From Kluyvera sp047971185 (lineage in GTDB: Bacteria; Pseudomonadota; Gammaproteobacteria; Enterobacterales; Enterobacteriaceae): a DNA stretch of 64,000 bases. Below are positions 34,903 to 43,661 of this stretch, piece after piece. The stretch's first letter is position 1; every line of letters starts with the position of its first letter. Location: assembly GCF_047971185.1 (NCBI RefSeq), contig NZ_JBKDZH010000018.1:1-64000 (forward strand), written 5' to 3'. Under the pieces are notes generated by a model that saw only the letters and a list, made by a program, of their open reading frames with translations, did no database searches and was not told the DNA's origin. The position numbers and the translations under genes were made by a program.

Positions 34903-35022
34903 CCCTCACCCCGGCTCTCTCCCTGAAAGGGAGAGGGAGCAGAGCAGGTCTGCGGGTGAGCAAACGAAACTGAACGATCCCCTCTCCCCGCTGGGGAGAG
35001 GGCTAGGGTGAGGGGAACAACC
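34903..35022. repeat. Intergenic palindromic repeat (CCCTCTCC type)
   Basis: Two related hairpins are present: CTCTCCCTGAAAGGGAGAG near 34917-34935 and CCTCTCCCCGCTGGGGAGAGG near 34981-35001. They are bracketed by CCCTCACCCC at the start and GGTGAGGGG at the end, so the whole 120 nt is also an inverted repeat. This pattern recurs in many enterobacterial intergenic regions. It separates lldD from trmL and may stop transcription running out of lldPRD. Confidence 0.75.
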
Positions 35023-35031
35023 GGCGCAGAA

Positions 35032-36212
<1,181 letters not shown>

Positions 36213-36216
<4 letters not shown>

Positions 36217-36989
36217 GCTTTTTTCTCCCTGGAAATTTCGTTGTGGTCGTCGGGCAGGCGGGTACTCCGCGCCTGGCGGGCCAGGTCTTCATCAAAACGT
36301 TTAATGGTGGTGTGGACAAAACCAAGGTGCGCCATCATCGCCTGACGCGCGCCTTCGGCGTCACCGGCGGTAATCGCGTTAAGAATCGCCAGATGCTGCT
36401 CGGTGAGCTTCGCAAACACCGGCGGCACCAGATACATCCGTTCACGGCTCTGGATCACCGACGATTGCAGTAGATCGAAAAAGCCGCGCATGGTTTGCAG
36501 CAGCACCACGTTGTGCGAGGCCTCGGCGATGGCCAGATGGAAGCGAACGTCGGCCTGTGAAGCGAGGTCCGGGTCATCGCTCTGGGTGGCGTCAAAGCAG
36601 AGGCGGATTTTTTCTTTATCGGCGTCGGTGGCGCGCATCGCCGCGTACCACGCGGTGCTGGCTTCAATGGCATGACGCGCTTCGAGGATGTCGAAGCTGT
36701 AGTCCGGGTCATCCGCCAGCAACGTCTTCAGCGGCTGCACGATATTCTGCTCCGACCAGCCTTCATGCTGCCAGCGCACGAAGGTGCCGCCGCCGCGGCG
36801 GCTAAGTAGCAATCCTTCGCTCACCAGCTTCGCCAGCGCCTCGCGCAGAGAGTTGCGCGAGACGCCGAGCTGGCTTGCCAGCTTGCGTTCGGCGGGCAAT
36901 CGCATGCCCGCCTCCAGCTGTTGTTCTTCAATCAGCGCCCGCACGCGGCAGGCGACATCGTCTGACAGACGTTTGGGCAGGGTTATCAC
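36213..36989 (-). CDS. lldR: GntR-family transcriptional regulator LldR
   Basis: This 258-residue regulator has a winged helix-turn-helix at residues 30-70 (LPAERKLASQLGVSRNSLREAL) and a C-terminal FCD ligand domain. In E. coli it controls lldPRD and responds to L-lactate, acting as repressor without lactate and supporting activation with it. Two operator-like palindromes upstream of lldP (38716-38731 and 38841-38857) match its known site. The gene overlaps both neighbours by 4 nt. Confidence 0.96.
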
Positions 36990-38641
36990 GGGATCATCCA
37001 GGTTAAGACGTAAGCCTGTAGCGTGGTGATCACGCCCACCATGCAGGTGAAGATCAGGCTATGTTTCACGGTGAAGCGGAACAGGTCGGACTCTTTGCCT
37101 ACCAGTCCTACTGCCGCACAGGCGATCGCAATCGACTGCGGCGAAATCATCTTGCCGGTAACGCCGCCGGTGGTATTCGCGGCCACCAGCAGCACGTCCG
37201 ACACGCCAATCTGCTGAGCGGCGGTGGCCTGAAGCGCGGCAAACAGGGCGTTGGAGGAGGTATCCGAGCCGGTCAGGAATACGCCCAGCCAGCCGAGGAA
37301 CGGCGAGAAGAAGGTAAATGCGTGCCCGGTGTGCGCCAGTGCCAGCGCCAGCGTCGATGACAGCCCTGAGTAGTTTGAGATGAAAGCAAACGCCAGCACC
37401 ATGCCGATGGAGTAAATCGGTAACGCCAGCTCTTTCAGCGTAGAGCCGAAGGTGTTGATGGCGTCTTTCGGCTTCATGCGTAGCCACACGATAGAGAGCA
37501 GGGCGGCAAACAGAATCGCCGTGCCGGTGGCGGAGAGCCAGTCGAACTTATACACCGCGGCATAGGCGGTCGCCTGGCTGACAACCGGCGGCATACGCGC
37601 AACCAGCTTGTCGAGATACGGCACTGAAATGTTAATCACCAGGTCGTACAGCGCGCCGCCCGGAGCAAACAGCGCTTTAAACGGCGGGATGCTCCACAGC
37701 GTGACGGTGGCGGTCAGGAACAGGAACGGCGACCATGCGCGGACGATTTGTCCGGCGGTGTAGCGAGTACGCGCCAGGTTCATATCCACCTGAGATGCGC
37801 CCATATCGCCAAAGCGGAAGATGCGTACCGGCTGCCAGCGCTTGAGGAACAGCGTCAGGCACACCAGCGACACCAGCGAGGAGATGATGTCCGGCAGCTC
37901 CGGGCCCAGGAAGTTAGAGCTGAGGTACTGGGCGATAGCAAAGGAACCGCCCGCCACCATCACCGCCGGCCAGGTCTCTTTGATGCCGCGCCAGCCGTCC
38001 ATAATCGCCATGATCCAGAACAGCACGATAATGGTCAGGAACGGCAGCTGACGGCCCACCATCTGGCCGATTTCAAAGCTATCCAGCCCGGTAACCTGCC
38101 CGGCGACCAGAATCGGAATGCCCATCGCGCCGAACGCCACCGGCGCGGTGTTGACGATCAGGCACAGCCCGGCGGCGTACAGCGGGTTAAAGCCCAGGCC
38201 AACCAGCAGCGCCGCGGTAATCGCCACCGGCGCGCCAAAGCCAGCTGCCCCTTCCAGGAATGCGCCGAAGGAGAAGCCGACAATCAGCATCTGCAGGCGT
38301 TGGTCCGGCGTAATGGAGAGGATCGACGAGCGAATAATGTCGAACTGCCCGGTCTTCACCGAAATTTTGTAGACGAAAACGGCGGCGATAATAATCCAGG
38401 CGATCGGCCACAGGCCGTAGAAGAAGCCGTACACCACCGAAGCGAGCGCGCGGTCGACCGGCATTTTGTAGAACAGCAGCGCGACGGCCAGCGCGATAAC
38501 CACCGTCCAGCTTGCCGCGACGTAGCCCTTCAGCTTGAGCTTAATCAGCGCAAAGAAGAAGAACAGGATAGGGAGCGAGGCGATCAGGCTGGATAGCCAG
38601 ATATTGCCGGCCGGATCGTAGTTTTGTTGCCAGAGGCTCAT
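36986..38641 (-). CDS. lldP: L-lactate permease
   Basis: This 551-residue inner-membrane protein of the LctP family carries L-lactate (and also D-lactate and glycolate in E. coli) with protons. About twelve to fourteen hydrophobic helices are visible. Conserved segments include GAFLEGAAGFGAPVAI near residue 130 and TGSDTSSNALFAALQ near residue 440. I chose the ATG at 38641 (MSLWQQNYDPAGNIW) for agreement with E. coli length; the frame runs 17 codons further. It is the first gene of the operon. Confidence 0.97.
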   Translation of the reverse strand: MSLWQQNYDPAGNIWLSSLIASLPILFFFFALIKLKLKGYVAASWTVVIALAVALLFYKMPVDRALASVVYGFFYGLWPIAWIIIAAVFVYKISVKTGQFDIIRSSILSITPDQRLQMLIVGFSFGAFLEGAAGFGAPVAITAALLVGLGFNPLYAAGLCLIVNTAPVAFGAMGIPILVAGQVTGLDSFEIGQMVGRQLPFLTIIVLFWIMAIMDGWRGIKETWPAVMVAGGSFAIAQYLSSNFLGPELPDIISSLVSLVCLTLFLKRWQPVRIFRFGDMGASQVDMNLARTRYTAGQIVRAWSPFLFLTATVTLWSIPPFKALFAPGGALYDLVINISVPYLDKLVARMPPVVSQATAYAAVYKFDWLSATGTAILFAALLSIVWLRMKPKDAINTFGSTLKELALPIYSIGMVLAFAFISNYSGLSSTLALALAHTGHAFTFFSPFLGWLGVFLTGSDTSSNALFAALQATAAQQIGVSDVLLVAANTTGGVTGKMISPQSIAIACAAVGLVGKESDLFRFTVKHSLIFTCMVGVITTLQAYVLTWMIP

Positions 38642-38715
38642 GCAGGTCTCCAGGGGGCCACACGCGCTGGTCGGCGGTGAGTCTATGCTCATCTCTGCGT
38701 CACAGTTTGTGTAAA

Positions 38716-38731
38716 AGTGGCCCTGCCAATT
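38716..38731. promoter_or_regulatory. LldR operator, promoter-proximal
   Basis: AGTGGCCCTGCCAATT is close to the E. coli LldR site AATTGGCCCTACCAATT, with the CCAATT half fully kept. It lies about 75 nt upstream of the lldP start. A second site stands about 125 nt further upstream, giving the paired arrangement known from E. coli that allows looping. Confidence 0.75.
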
Positions 38732-38840
38732 AGGTGATGTAGGGGTAATGACAACGAATGGTTAACTAAATGTTATGTACTAGCAATGTGTTTGTGACTT
38801 TAAATGATGAAATTGTGAACCAATAGCGATTTGGTTGTGA

Positions 38841-38857
38841 AATTGGTTGGGCCAATT
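38841..38857. promoter_or_regulatory. LldR operator, promoter-distal
   Basis: AATTGGTTGGGCCAATT is a 17-bp palindrome with both AATTGG and CCAATT arms intact, the LldR recognition pattern. It lies about 200 nt upstream of lldP and only 63 nt past the end of yibL. With the site at 38716-38731 it brackets the probable lldPRD promoter. Confidence 0.78.
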
Positions 38858-38879
38858 TGAGGGGGGAAAGAAGAGAACA

Positions 38880-38916
38880 AAACCTTCTCCCGGGCGGGAG
38901 AAGGCTCAGGGGCGGT
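38880..38916 (-). terminator. Hairpin downstream of yibL
   Basis: CTTCTCCCGGGCGGGAGAAG forms a strong stem directly after the yibL stop on the minus strand. On that strand it is followed by GGTTTTGTTCTC, which supplies a short T-run. It probably ends yibL transcription before the lldPRD control region. Confidence 0.65.
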
Positions 38917-38919
38917 GAA

Positions 38920-39282
38920 TCAGAACTCGCTCTTCGCGAACCCGGTCATCACCTGCAGACCCATTTCACGGCCAAGCGCCGTCATGGGGTGAACAACCAC
39001 CAGACCACGGACGCTTTTCTTCAGCTTGCCCATGTCGGCCTGTTCTTTTTTGGTAATCGGGCGGCTGAAGCCCATTTTCGTCAGCTTCTGCGCTTCTTTA
39101 CTCAGCTTCTGAGTGTGAACTTCACGCAGGCGGGCGATTTCAGTTTCGAGCTTGGTTTTTTCTTCTTCCAGCTCGGCATATTTTTCTGCGCTTTCGACCA
39201 GAGACAGGCCTGCCTGCTGGTGGCGGATAGCGTCGAGCAGATCGCTCAGGCGCTTGATTTCATTTTTTTCGATTTCTTTCAT
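38920..39282 (-). CDS. yibL: YibL family ribosome-associated protein
   Basis: This 120-residue basic, charged protein is close to E. coli YibL (DUF2810). A long coiled-coil region spans residues 1-60 (KNEIKRLSDLLDAIRHQQ... and EEEKTKLETEIARLREVH). The C-terminal KKEQADMGKLKKSVRGLVVV and HPMTALGREMGL segments are strongly conserved. YibL has been found associated with ribosomes, but its role is not known. I chose the start at 39282 for agreement with E. coli; the frame begins seven codons earlier. The strand is the same as lldPRD. Confidence 0.92.
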   Translation of the reverse strand: MKEIEKNEIKRLSDLLDAIRHQQAGLSLVESAEKYAELEEEKTKLETEIARLREVHTQKLSKEAQKLTKMGFSRPITKKEQADMGKLKKSVRGLVVVHPMTALGREMGLQVMTGFAKSEF

Positions 39283-39555
39283 CTTGCTGATATCTGATAA
39301 CAAAATAGACGTAATAACGCTTAGTATGCGCGTTGTCGCTCATTTCTGGTAGTTAATTATACAAAATGGCCGTGTTTTATTACGTGATAATCAACGGCTC
39401 GCGACTATAACTTAATGAATAATATTAGTATTTCATAAATTAGTTAAGTCGATCGCTTTTTTGAAAATGAGTGACGAAAATCCGCACATTTTCCTCAACC
39501 CGTTACGTCAGGATTATCCATGCTTAGGGAAAGGTCTTAAAGAGGGAGAGCGACG

Positions 39556-39765
39556 ATGAGTAAAATGGGCGAGAACGTACCGCAAATCATTGATAAAGCC
39601 GTAGACTTTATGGCCTCCAGCCAGGCTTTTATGGAGTATCTGCATAAACGTCCGCATTCGGACCGCGTACCCGCAGATATCCCAGAGGACAAAGCCGAGA
39701 TGTTTCTGGCGCGACTGGCCCACTACCGTAACCTTTATCGTCCGGTGGAAACGCCGAAAAAGTAG
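39556..39765 (+). CDS. yibT: Small protein YibT
   Basis: This 69-residue protein resembles E. coli YibT (69 residues), including GENVPQIIDKAVDFMASSQAF at the N-terminus and LAHYRNLYRPVE at the C-terminus. No function is known. It is acidic-to-neutral with no membrane helix. A ribosome-binding site (AAAGAGGGAGAG) precedes the ATG. In E. coli it lies between the mannitol operon and yibL. Here it is followed directly by yibI with no mtl genes between. Confidence 0.88.
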   Translation: MSKMGENVPQIIDKAVDFMASSQAFMEYLHKRPHSDRVPADIPEDKAEMFLARLAHYRNLYRPVETPKK

Positions 39766-39980
39766 TATAAAAAGCGGTATATTGACGCCGGTTTAACGAC
39801 TTCTCCTGCTGGTGGTCCATCGCGGCCAGCCAGCGTTTTTTGCCGCCTGTCTTACTGAGTAAAAATTCCCTGCCGCCGGATGGCGAAAACGGCCATTGCG
39901 CATTATTTTCATATTACCAGCCATGAGCGTGTCGGCTGCCTGCAATTAAAAAATCCTATAAGCGTGAATCTGGGGCAGAT

Positions 39981-40349
39981 ATGTTTCTAAACTATTTTGC
40001 GTTAGGTGTGCTGATCTTTGTTTTCCTGGTCCTGTTTTACGGGATCATCATGATTCATGATATTCCCTATACCATTGCGAAAAAGCGCAACCATCCCCAC
40101 GCGGATGCTATTCACACCGCCGGGTGGGTGAGCCTGTTTACGCTGCACGTCATCTGGCCGTTTTTATGGATCTGGGCCACCCTCTACCAGCCTGAACGCG
40201 GCTGGGGCATGCAGTCGCACATCAAGCCAGCCGAACCCGCGCCAGCTGCGGATGATACGCTTGCGCAGCTTTCCCTCCGGGTCACGGAGCTGGAGCAAAA
40301 ACTGGCGCAAATTCGCCCCTCAGCCGACACGACGACGCCGGAGCAATAA
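39981..40349 (+). CDS. yibI: DUF3302 family inner-membrane protein YibI
   Basis: This 122-residue protein has two membrane segments (about residues 4-26 and 47-66) and a hydrophilic tail with a short coiled coil (LAQLSLRVTELEQKLAQI). The conserved DIPYTIAKKRNHPHADAIHTAGWVS core is that of YibI/YiaW. It is always found beside a HlyD-like membrane-fusion protein. yibH follows after 2 nt, so the two should form a complex or at least be made together. The function is unknown; an efflux role is inferred from the partner. Confidence 0.93.
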   Translation: MFLNYFALGVLIFVFLVLFYGIIMIHDIPYTIAKKRNHPHADAIHTAGWVSLFTLHVIWPFLWIWATLYQPERGWGMQSHIKPAEPAPAADDTLAQLSLRVTELEQKLAQIRPSADTTTPEQ

Positions 40350-40351
40350 TC

Positions 40352-41488
40352 ATGGATCTGCTGATTGTTTTAACCTACGTGGCACTCGCGTGGGCGGTGT
40401 TTAAAATATTCCGTATTCCAGTTAATCAATGGACGCTGGCGACCGCCGCGTTGGGCGGTATATTTTTGGTTAGCGGGCTTATTTTATTAATGAACTATAA
40501 CCACCCCTATACCTATACCGCGCAAAAAGCGGTGATCTCGATTCCCATTACCCCGCAGGTTACCGGCGTCGTCAGCGAAGTGACGGATAAAAATAATCAG
40601 CTGATTAAAAAAGGCGAGGTGTTATTTAAGCTCGATCCGACGCGCTATCAGGCCCGCGTTGACCGCCTACAGGCGGATCTGGTGACCGCCACGCACAATA
40701 TCCAGACGCTGAAAGCCCAGCTGTCGGAAGCGCAGGCCAATACCACCCGCGTATCCGCCGAGCGCGACCGGCTATACAAAGATTACCAGCGCTATCTGAA
40801 AGGCAGCCAGGCGCGGGTGAACCCGTTCTCAGAAAGCGATATCGACAACGCCCGACAGAATTATCTGGCGCAGGACGCGATGGTGAAAGGCTCCGTTGCC
40901 GAACAGTCGCAGATTCAGAGCCAGTTAGACAGTATGGTCAACGGCGAGCAGTCGCAGATTGTCAGCCTGCGCGCGCAGCTGGCGGAGGCGAAATATAACC
41001 TTGACCAGACGATTGTCCGCGCGCCTGGCGACGGCTATGCCACCCAGGTGCTGATCCGCCCGGGTACCTACGCCGCCGCGCTGCCTTTGCGCCCGGTGAT
41101 GGTGTTTATCCCGGATCAGAAACGGCAGATTGTCGCCCAGTTCCGCCAGAACTCGCTGCTGCGTCTTGAAGCCGGCGACGAGGCGGAAGTGGTATTCAAC
41201 GCCCTGCCGGGGCAGGTGTTCAGCGGCAAGCTGGCGAGTATTTTACCGGTCGTGCCCGGCGGCTCGTATCAGGCGCAGGGCACGCTCCAGTCGCTCACGG
41301 TAATCCCCGGAACCGATGGCGTACTCGCGCTGATTGACCTCGACCCGAACGCCGATGTGGATTCCCTGCCCGACGGCATTTACGCTCAGGTGGCGGTCTA
41401 TTCCGACCATTTCGCTCACGTCTCGGTGATGCGTAAAGTGCTGCTGCGGATGACCAGCTGGATGCATTATCTTTATCTGGATCACTAG
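40352..41488 (+). CDS. yibH: HlyD-family membrane-fusion protein YibH
   Basis: This 378-residue protein has one N-terminal membrane helix (about residues 25-47) and a periplasmic adaptor body. The lipoyl-like segments ITPQVTGVVSEVTDKNNQLIKKGEVLFKLD and APGDGYATQVLIRPGTYAA frame a coiled-coil hairpin of about 120 residues. Such proteins link inner-membrane pumps to outer-membrane channels. No pump or channel gene is nearby, so YibI may provide the membrane partner. The substrate is unknown. Confidence 0.94.
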   Translation: MDLLIVLTYVALAWAVFKIFRIPVNQWTLATAALGGIFLVSGLILLMNYNHPYTYTAQKAVISIPITPQVTGVVSEVTDKNNQLIKKGEVLFKLDPTRYQARVDRLQADLVTATHNIQTLKAQLSEAQANTTRVSAERDRLYKDYQRYLKGSQARVNPFSESDIDNARQNYLAQDAMVKGSVAEQSQIQSQLDSMVNGEQSQIVSLRAQLAEAKYNLDQTIVRAPGDGYATQVLIRPGTYAAALPLRPVMVFIPDQKRQIVAQFRQNSLLRLEAGDEAEVVFNALPGQVFSGKLASILPVVPGGSYQAQGTLQSLTVIPGTDGVLALIDLDPNADVDSLPDGIYAQVAVYSDHFAHVSVMRKVLLRMTSWMHYLYLDH

Positions 41489-41561
41489 GATGACAAAATC
41501 CAGAAGGCGAATGCCGCTGCCTGAGCCATACTGATAGTTTTGTTGGCGCATGGAGATAAGA

Positions 41562-42170
41562 ATGAAATTAGTCGGCAGCTACACCAGCCCGTTTGTCCGT
41601 AAGATATCGGTCCTGTTACTGGAAAAGGGGATCGCCTTCGACTTTATCAACGAGCAGCCCTACAGCCCCGACACCGGCGTGGCGCAGTACACGCCGCTGG
41701 GTAAAGTGCCCGCGCTGGTTACCGACGACGGCGAATGCTGGTACGACTCGCCAATTATCGCGCAGTATATTGAGCTGCTGAACGTCGCGCCGCAGATGGT
41801 GCCGTCCGACCCGCAGCAGGCGTTGAAAATCCGTCAGCTGGAAGCGCTGGCCGACGGCATTATGGATGCCGGGCTGGCCTCGGTGCGCGAGCAGGCGCGC
41901 CCGGCGGCGCAGCAGTCGGAAGAGGAAGTGCTGCGTCAGCGTGAAAAAATCAGCCGCAGCCTGGATGCGCTGGAAGGCTACCTTAACGACGGTACGCTGA
42001 AGACCGATGAACTCAACCTGGCGACCATCGCCATCGCCTGCGCGATCGGCTATCTCAACTTCCGCCGCATTGCGCCGGGCTGGTGCGTTGATCGTCCGCA
42101 GCTGGTGAAACTGGCCGAAACGCTGTTCCTGCGCGAAAGCTTTGCGCGTACCGAACCGCCAAAGGCTTGA
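41562..42170 (+). CDS. yibF: Glutathione S-transferase-like protein YibF
   Basis: This 202-residue protein has a thioredoxin-like N-terminal domain (MKLVGSYTSPFVRKISVLL) with the cis-proline motif LGKVPALV and the glutathione-contact segment DSPIIAQYI. An all-helical C-terminal domain follows. The residue expected to activate glutathione is a serine-type site (TSPF). The substrate is unknown. I chose the ATG at 41562, which gives the E. coli length of 202. It stands directly before selA, with 99 nt between, and the order is the same as in E. coli apart from the missing rhsA island. Confidence 0.93.
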   Translation: MKLVGSYTSPFVRKISVLLLEKGIAFDFINEQPYSPDTGVAQYTPLGKVPALVTDDGECWYDSPIIAQYIELLNVAPQMVPSDPQQALKIRQLEALADGIMDAGLASVREQARPAAQQSEEEVLRQREKISRSLDALEGYLNDGTLKTDELNLATIAIACAIGYLNFRRIAPGWCVDRPQLVKLAETLFLRESFARTEPPKA

Positions 42171-42269
42171 TTGAACGCTATAACGCGGCGGTGCAGTCCA
42201 TTGTACAATCCCTTCCTATGAACTCCCTCTCCCGTCGGGAGGGGTAACATTTAACCGTCAGGCCTATTC

Positions 42270-43661
42270 ATGACTACCGATACCCGTTCGCTCTACAGCC
42301 AGCTTCCCGCCACCGACCGCCTGCTTCGCGATCCCGATTTTGCCCGTTTACTTGAGGCCCACGGCCACTCGCAGGTGGTGGAACAGCTCCGCCTGATGCA
42401 GGAAGAGGCGCGGCTCTGCATTCGTGAGCAGCAGGCGCTGCCGCAGTGGAGCGAAAGCTGGGCGCAGGAGACGGCGCGGCGGCTCAACCGTGATTCGCAG
42501 AGCGCGCTACGGCCAGTAATCAACCTGACGGGAACCGTATTACATACCAACCTCGGCCGCGCGCAGCAGGCGCAGTCGGCGATTGATGCCGTTAGCCAGG
42601 CGATGCGCGACCCGGTGACGCTGGAGTACGATCTGGACGGCGCCGGGCGCGGCCACCGCGACCGGGCGCTGGCGGACCTGCTGTGCCGCTTAACCGGTGC
42701 GGAAGATGCCTGTATCGTCAACAATAATGCCGCGGCGGTGCTGCTGATGCTGGCGGCGACGGCGGCGGGTAAAGAGGTGGTGGTATCGCGCGGCGAGCTG
42801 GTGGAGATTGGCGGCGCGTTTCGTATTCCCGACGTGATGCGTCAGGCGGGCTGCGTGCTGCATGAAGTGGGCACCACCAACCGTACCCATGCGAAGGATT
42901 ATCGTCAGGCGCTCAACGACAACACCGCGCTGCTGATGAAGGTACACACCAGTAACTACAGCATTGAAGGCTTTACCAAATCGGTGGAGGAAGCCGAACT
43001 GGCGGAAATCGGCCGTGAGCTCGGCGTGCCGGTGGTGGCGGATCTCGGCAGCGGTTCGCTGGTGGATCTCAGCCGCTACGGCCTGCCGAAAGAACCGATG
43101 CCGCAGGAGATGATTGCCGCGGGCGTGAGCCTCGTGAGCTTCTCCGGCGACAAGCTGCTGGGCGGCCCGCAGGCCGGGATTATCGTTGGCAGCAAAGCGC
43201 TGATCGCCCAGCTCCAGCAGCACCCGCTCAAGCGCGCGCTGCGCGCCGATAAAATGACGCTCGCGGCGCTGGAAGCGACCCTGCGTCTGTATCTGCACCC
43301 GGAAAAACTGGCGGCCGAGCTGCCGACCCTGCGCCTGCTGAGCCGCAGCGCACAGGAGATAGAGCAGCAGGCGCTGCGCTTGCGCGAGCCGCTGGCCGCC
43401 CGTTACAGCGAAGAGTTTGCCGTACAGGTGATGCCGTGTGCGTCGCAGATCGGCAGCGGATCGCTGCCTTCGGAAAGCCTGCCCAGCGCGGCCATTGCGC
43501 TGACGCCGCTCGACAGTCGCGGCAGCCGACTGGAGGCGCTGGCCAACCGCTGGCGCAGCCTGCCGGTGCCGGTAATCGGCCGCATTTACGATGGCCGCCT
43601 GTGGCTGGATTTGCGCTGCCTTGAAGATGAAACCCGTTTCCTGGAGATGTTGCTGAAATGA
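42270..43661 (+). CDS. selA: L-seryl-tRNA(Sec) selenium transferase
   Basis: This 463-residue PLP enzyme converts Ser-tRNA(Sec) to Sec-tRNA(Sec) with selenophosphate and assembles as a decamer. The PLP lysine is Lys295 in SFSGDKLLGGPQAGI, the same number as in E. coli. An N-terminal tRNA-binding domain (residues 1-65) and the LVDLSRYGLP segment are present. The end overlaps the selB start by 4 nt. A short GC palindrome (CCTCTCCCGTCGGGAGGGG) lies 27 nt upstream of the start. Confidence 0.98.
   Translation: MTTDTRSLYSQLPATDRLLRDPDFARLLEAHGHSQVVEQLRLMQEEARLCIREQQALPQWSESWAQETARRLNRDSQSALRPVINLTGTVLHTNLGRAQQAQSAIDAVSQAMRDPVTLEYDLDGAGRGHRDRALADLLCRLTGAEDACIVNNNAAAVLLMLAATAAGKEVVVSRGELVEIGGAFRIPDVMRQAGCVLHEVGTTNRTHAKDYRQALNDNTALLMKVHTSNYSIEGFTKSVEEAELAEIGRELGVPVVADLGSGSLVDLSRYGLPKEPMPQEMIAAGVSLVSFSGDKLLGGPQAGIIVGSKALIAQLQQHPLKRALRADKMTLAALEATLRLYLHPEKLAAELPTLRLLSRSAQEIEQQALRLREPLAARYSEEFAVQVMPCASQIGSGSLPSESLPSAAIALTPLDSRGSRLEALANRWRSLPVPVIGRIYDGRLWLDLRCLEDETRFLEMLLK

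Noticed and set aside
37748..38596. 282-codon open frame opposite lldP
   Set aside because: Antisense to a conserved permease, very rich in Arg, Gln and Asn, with no plausible fold.
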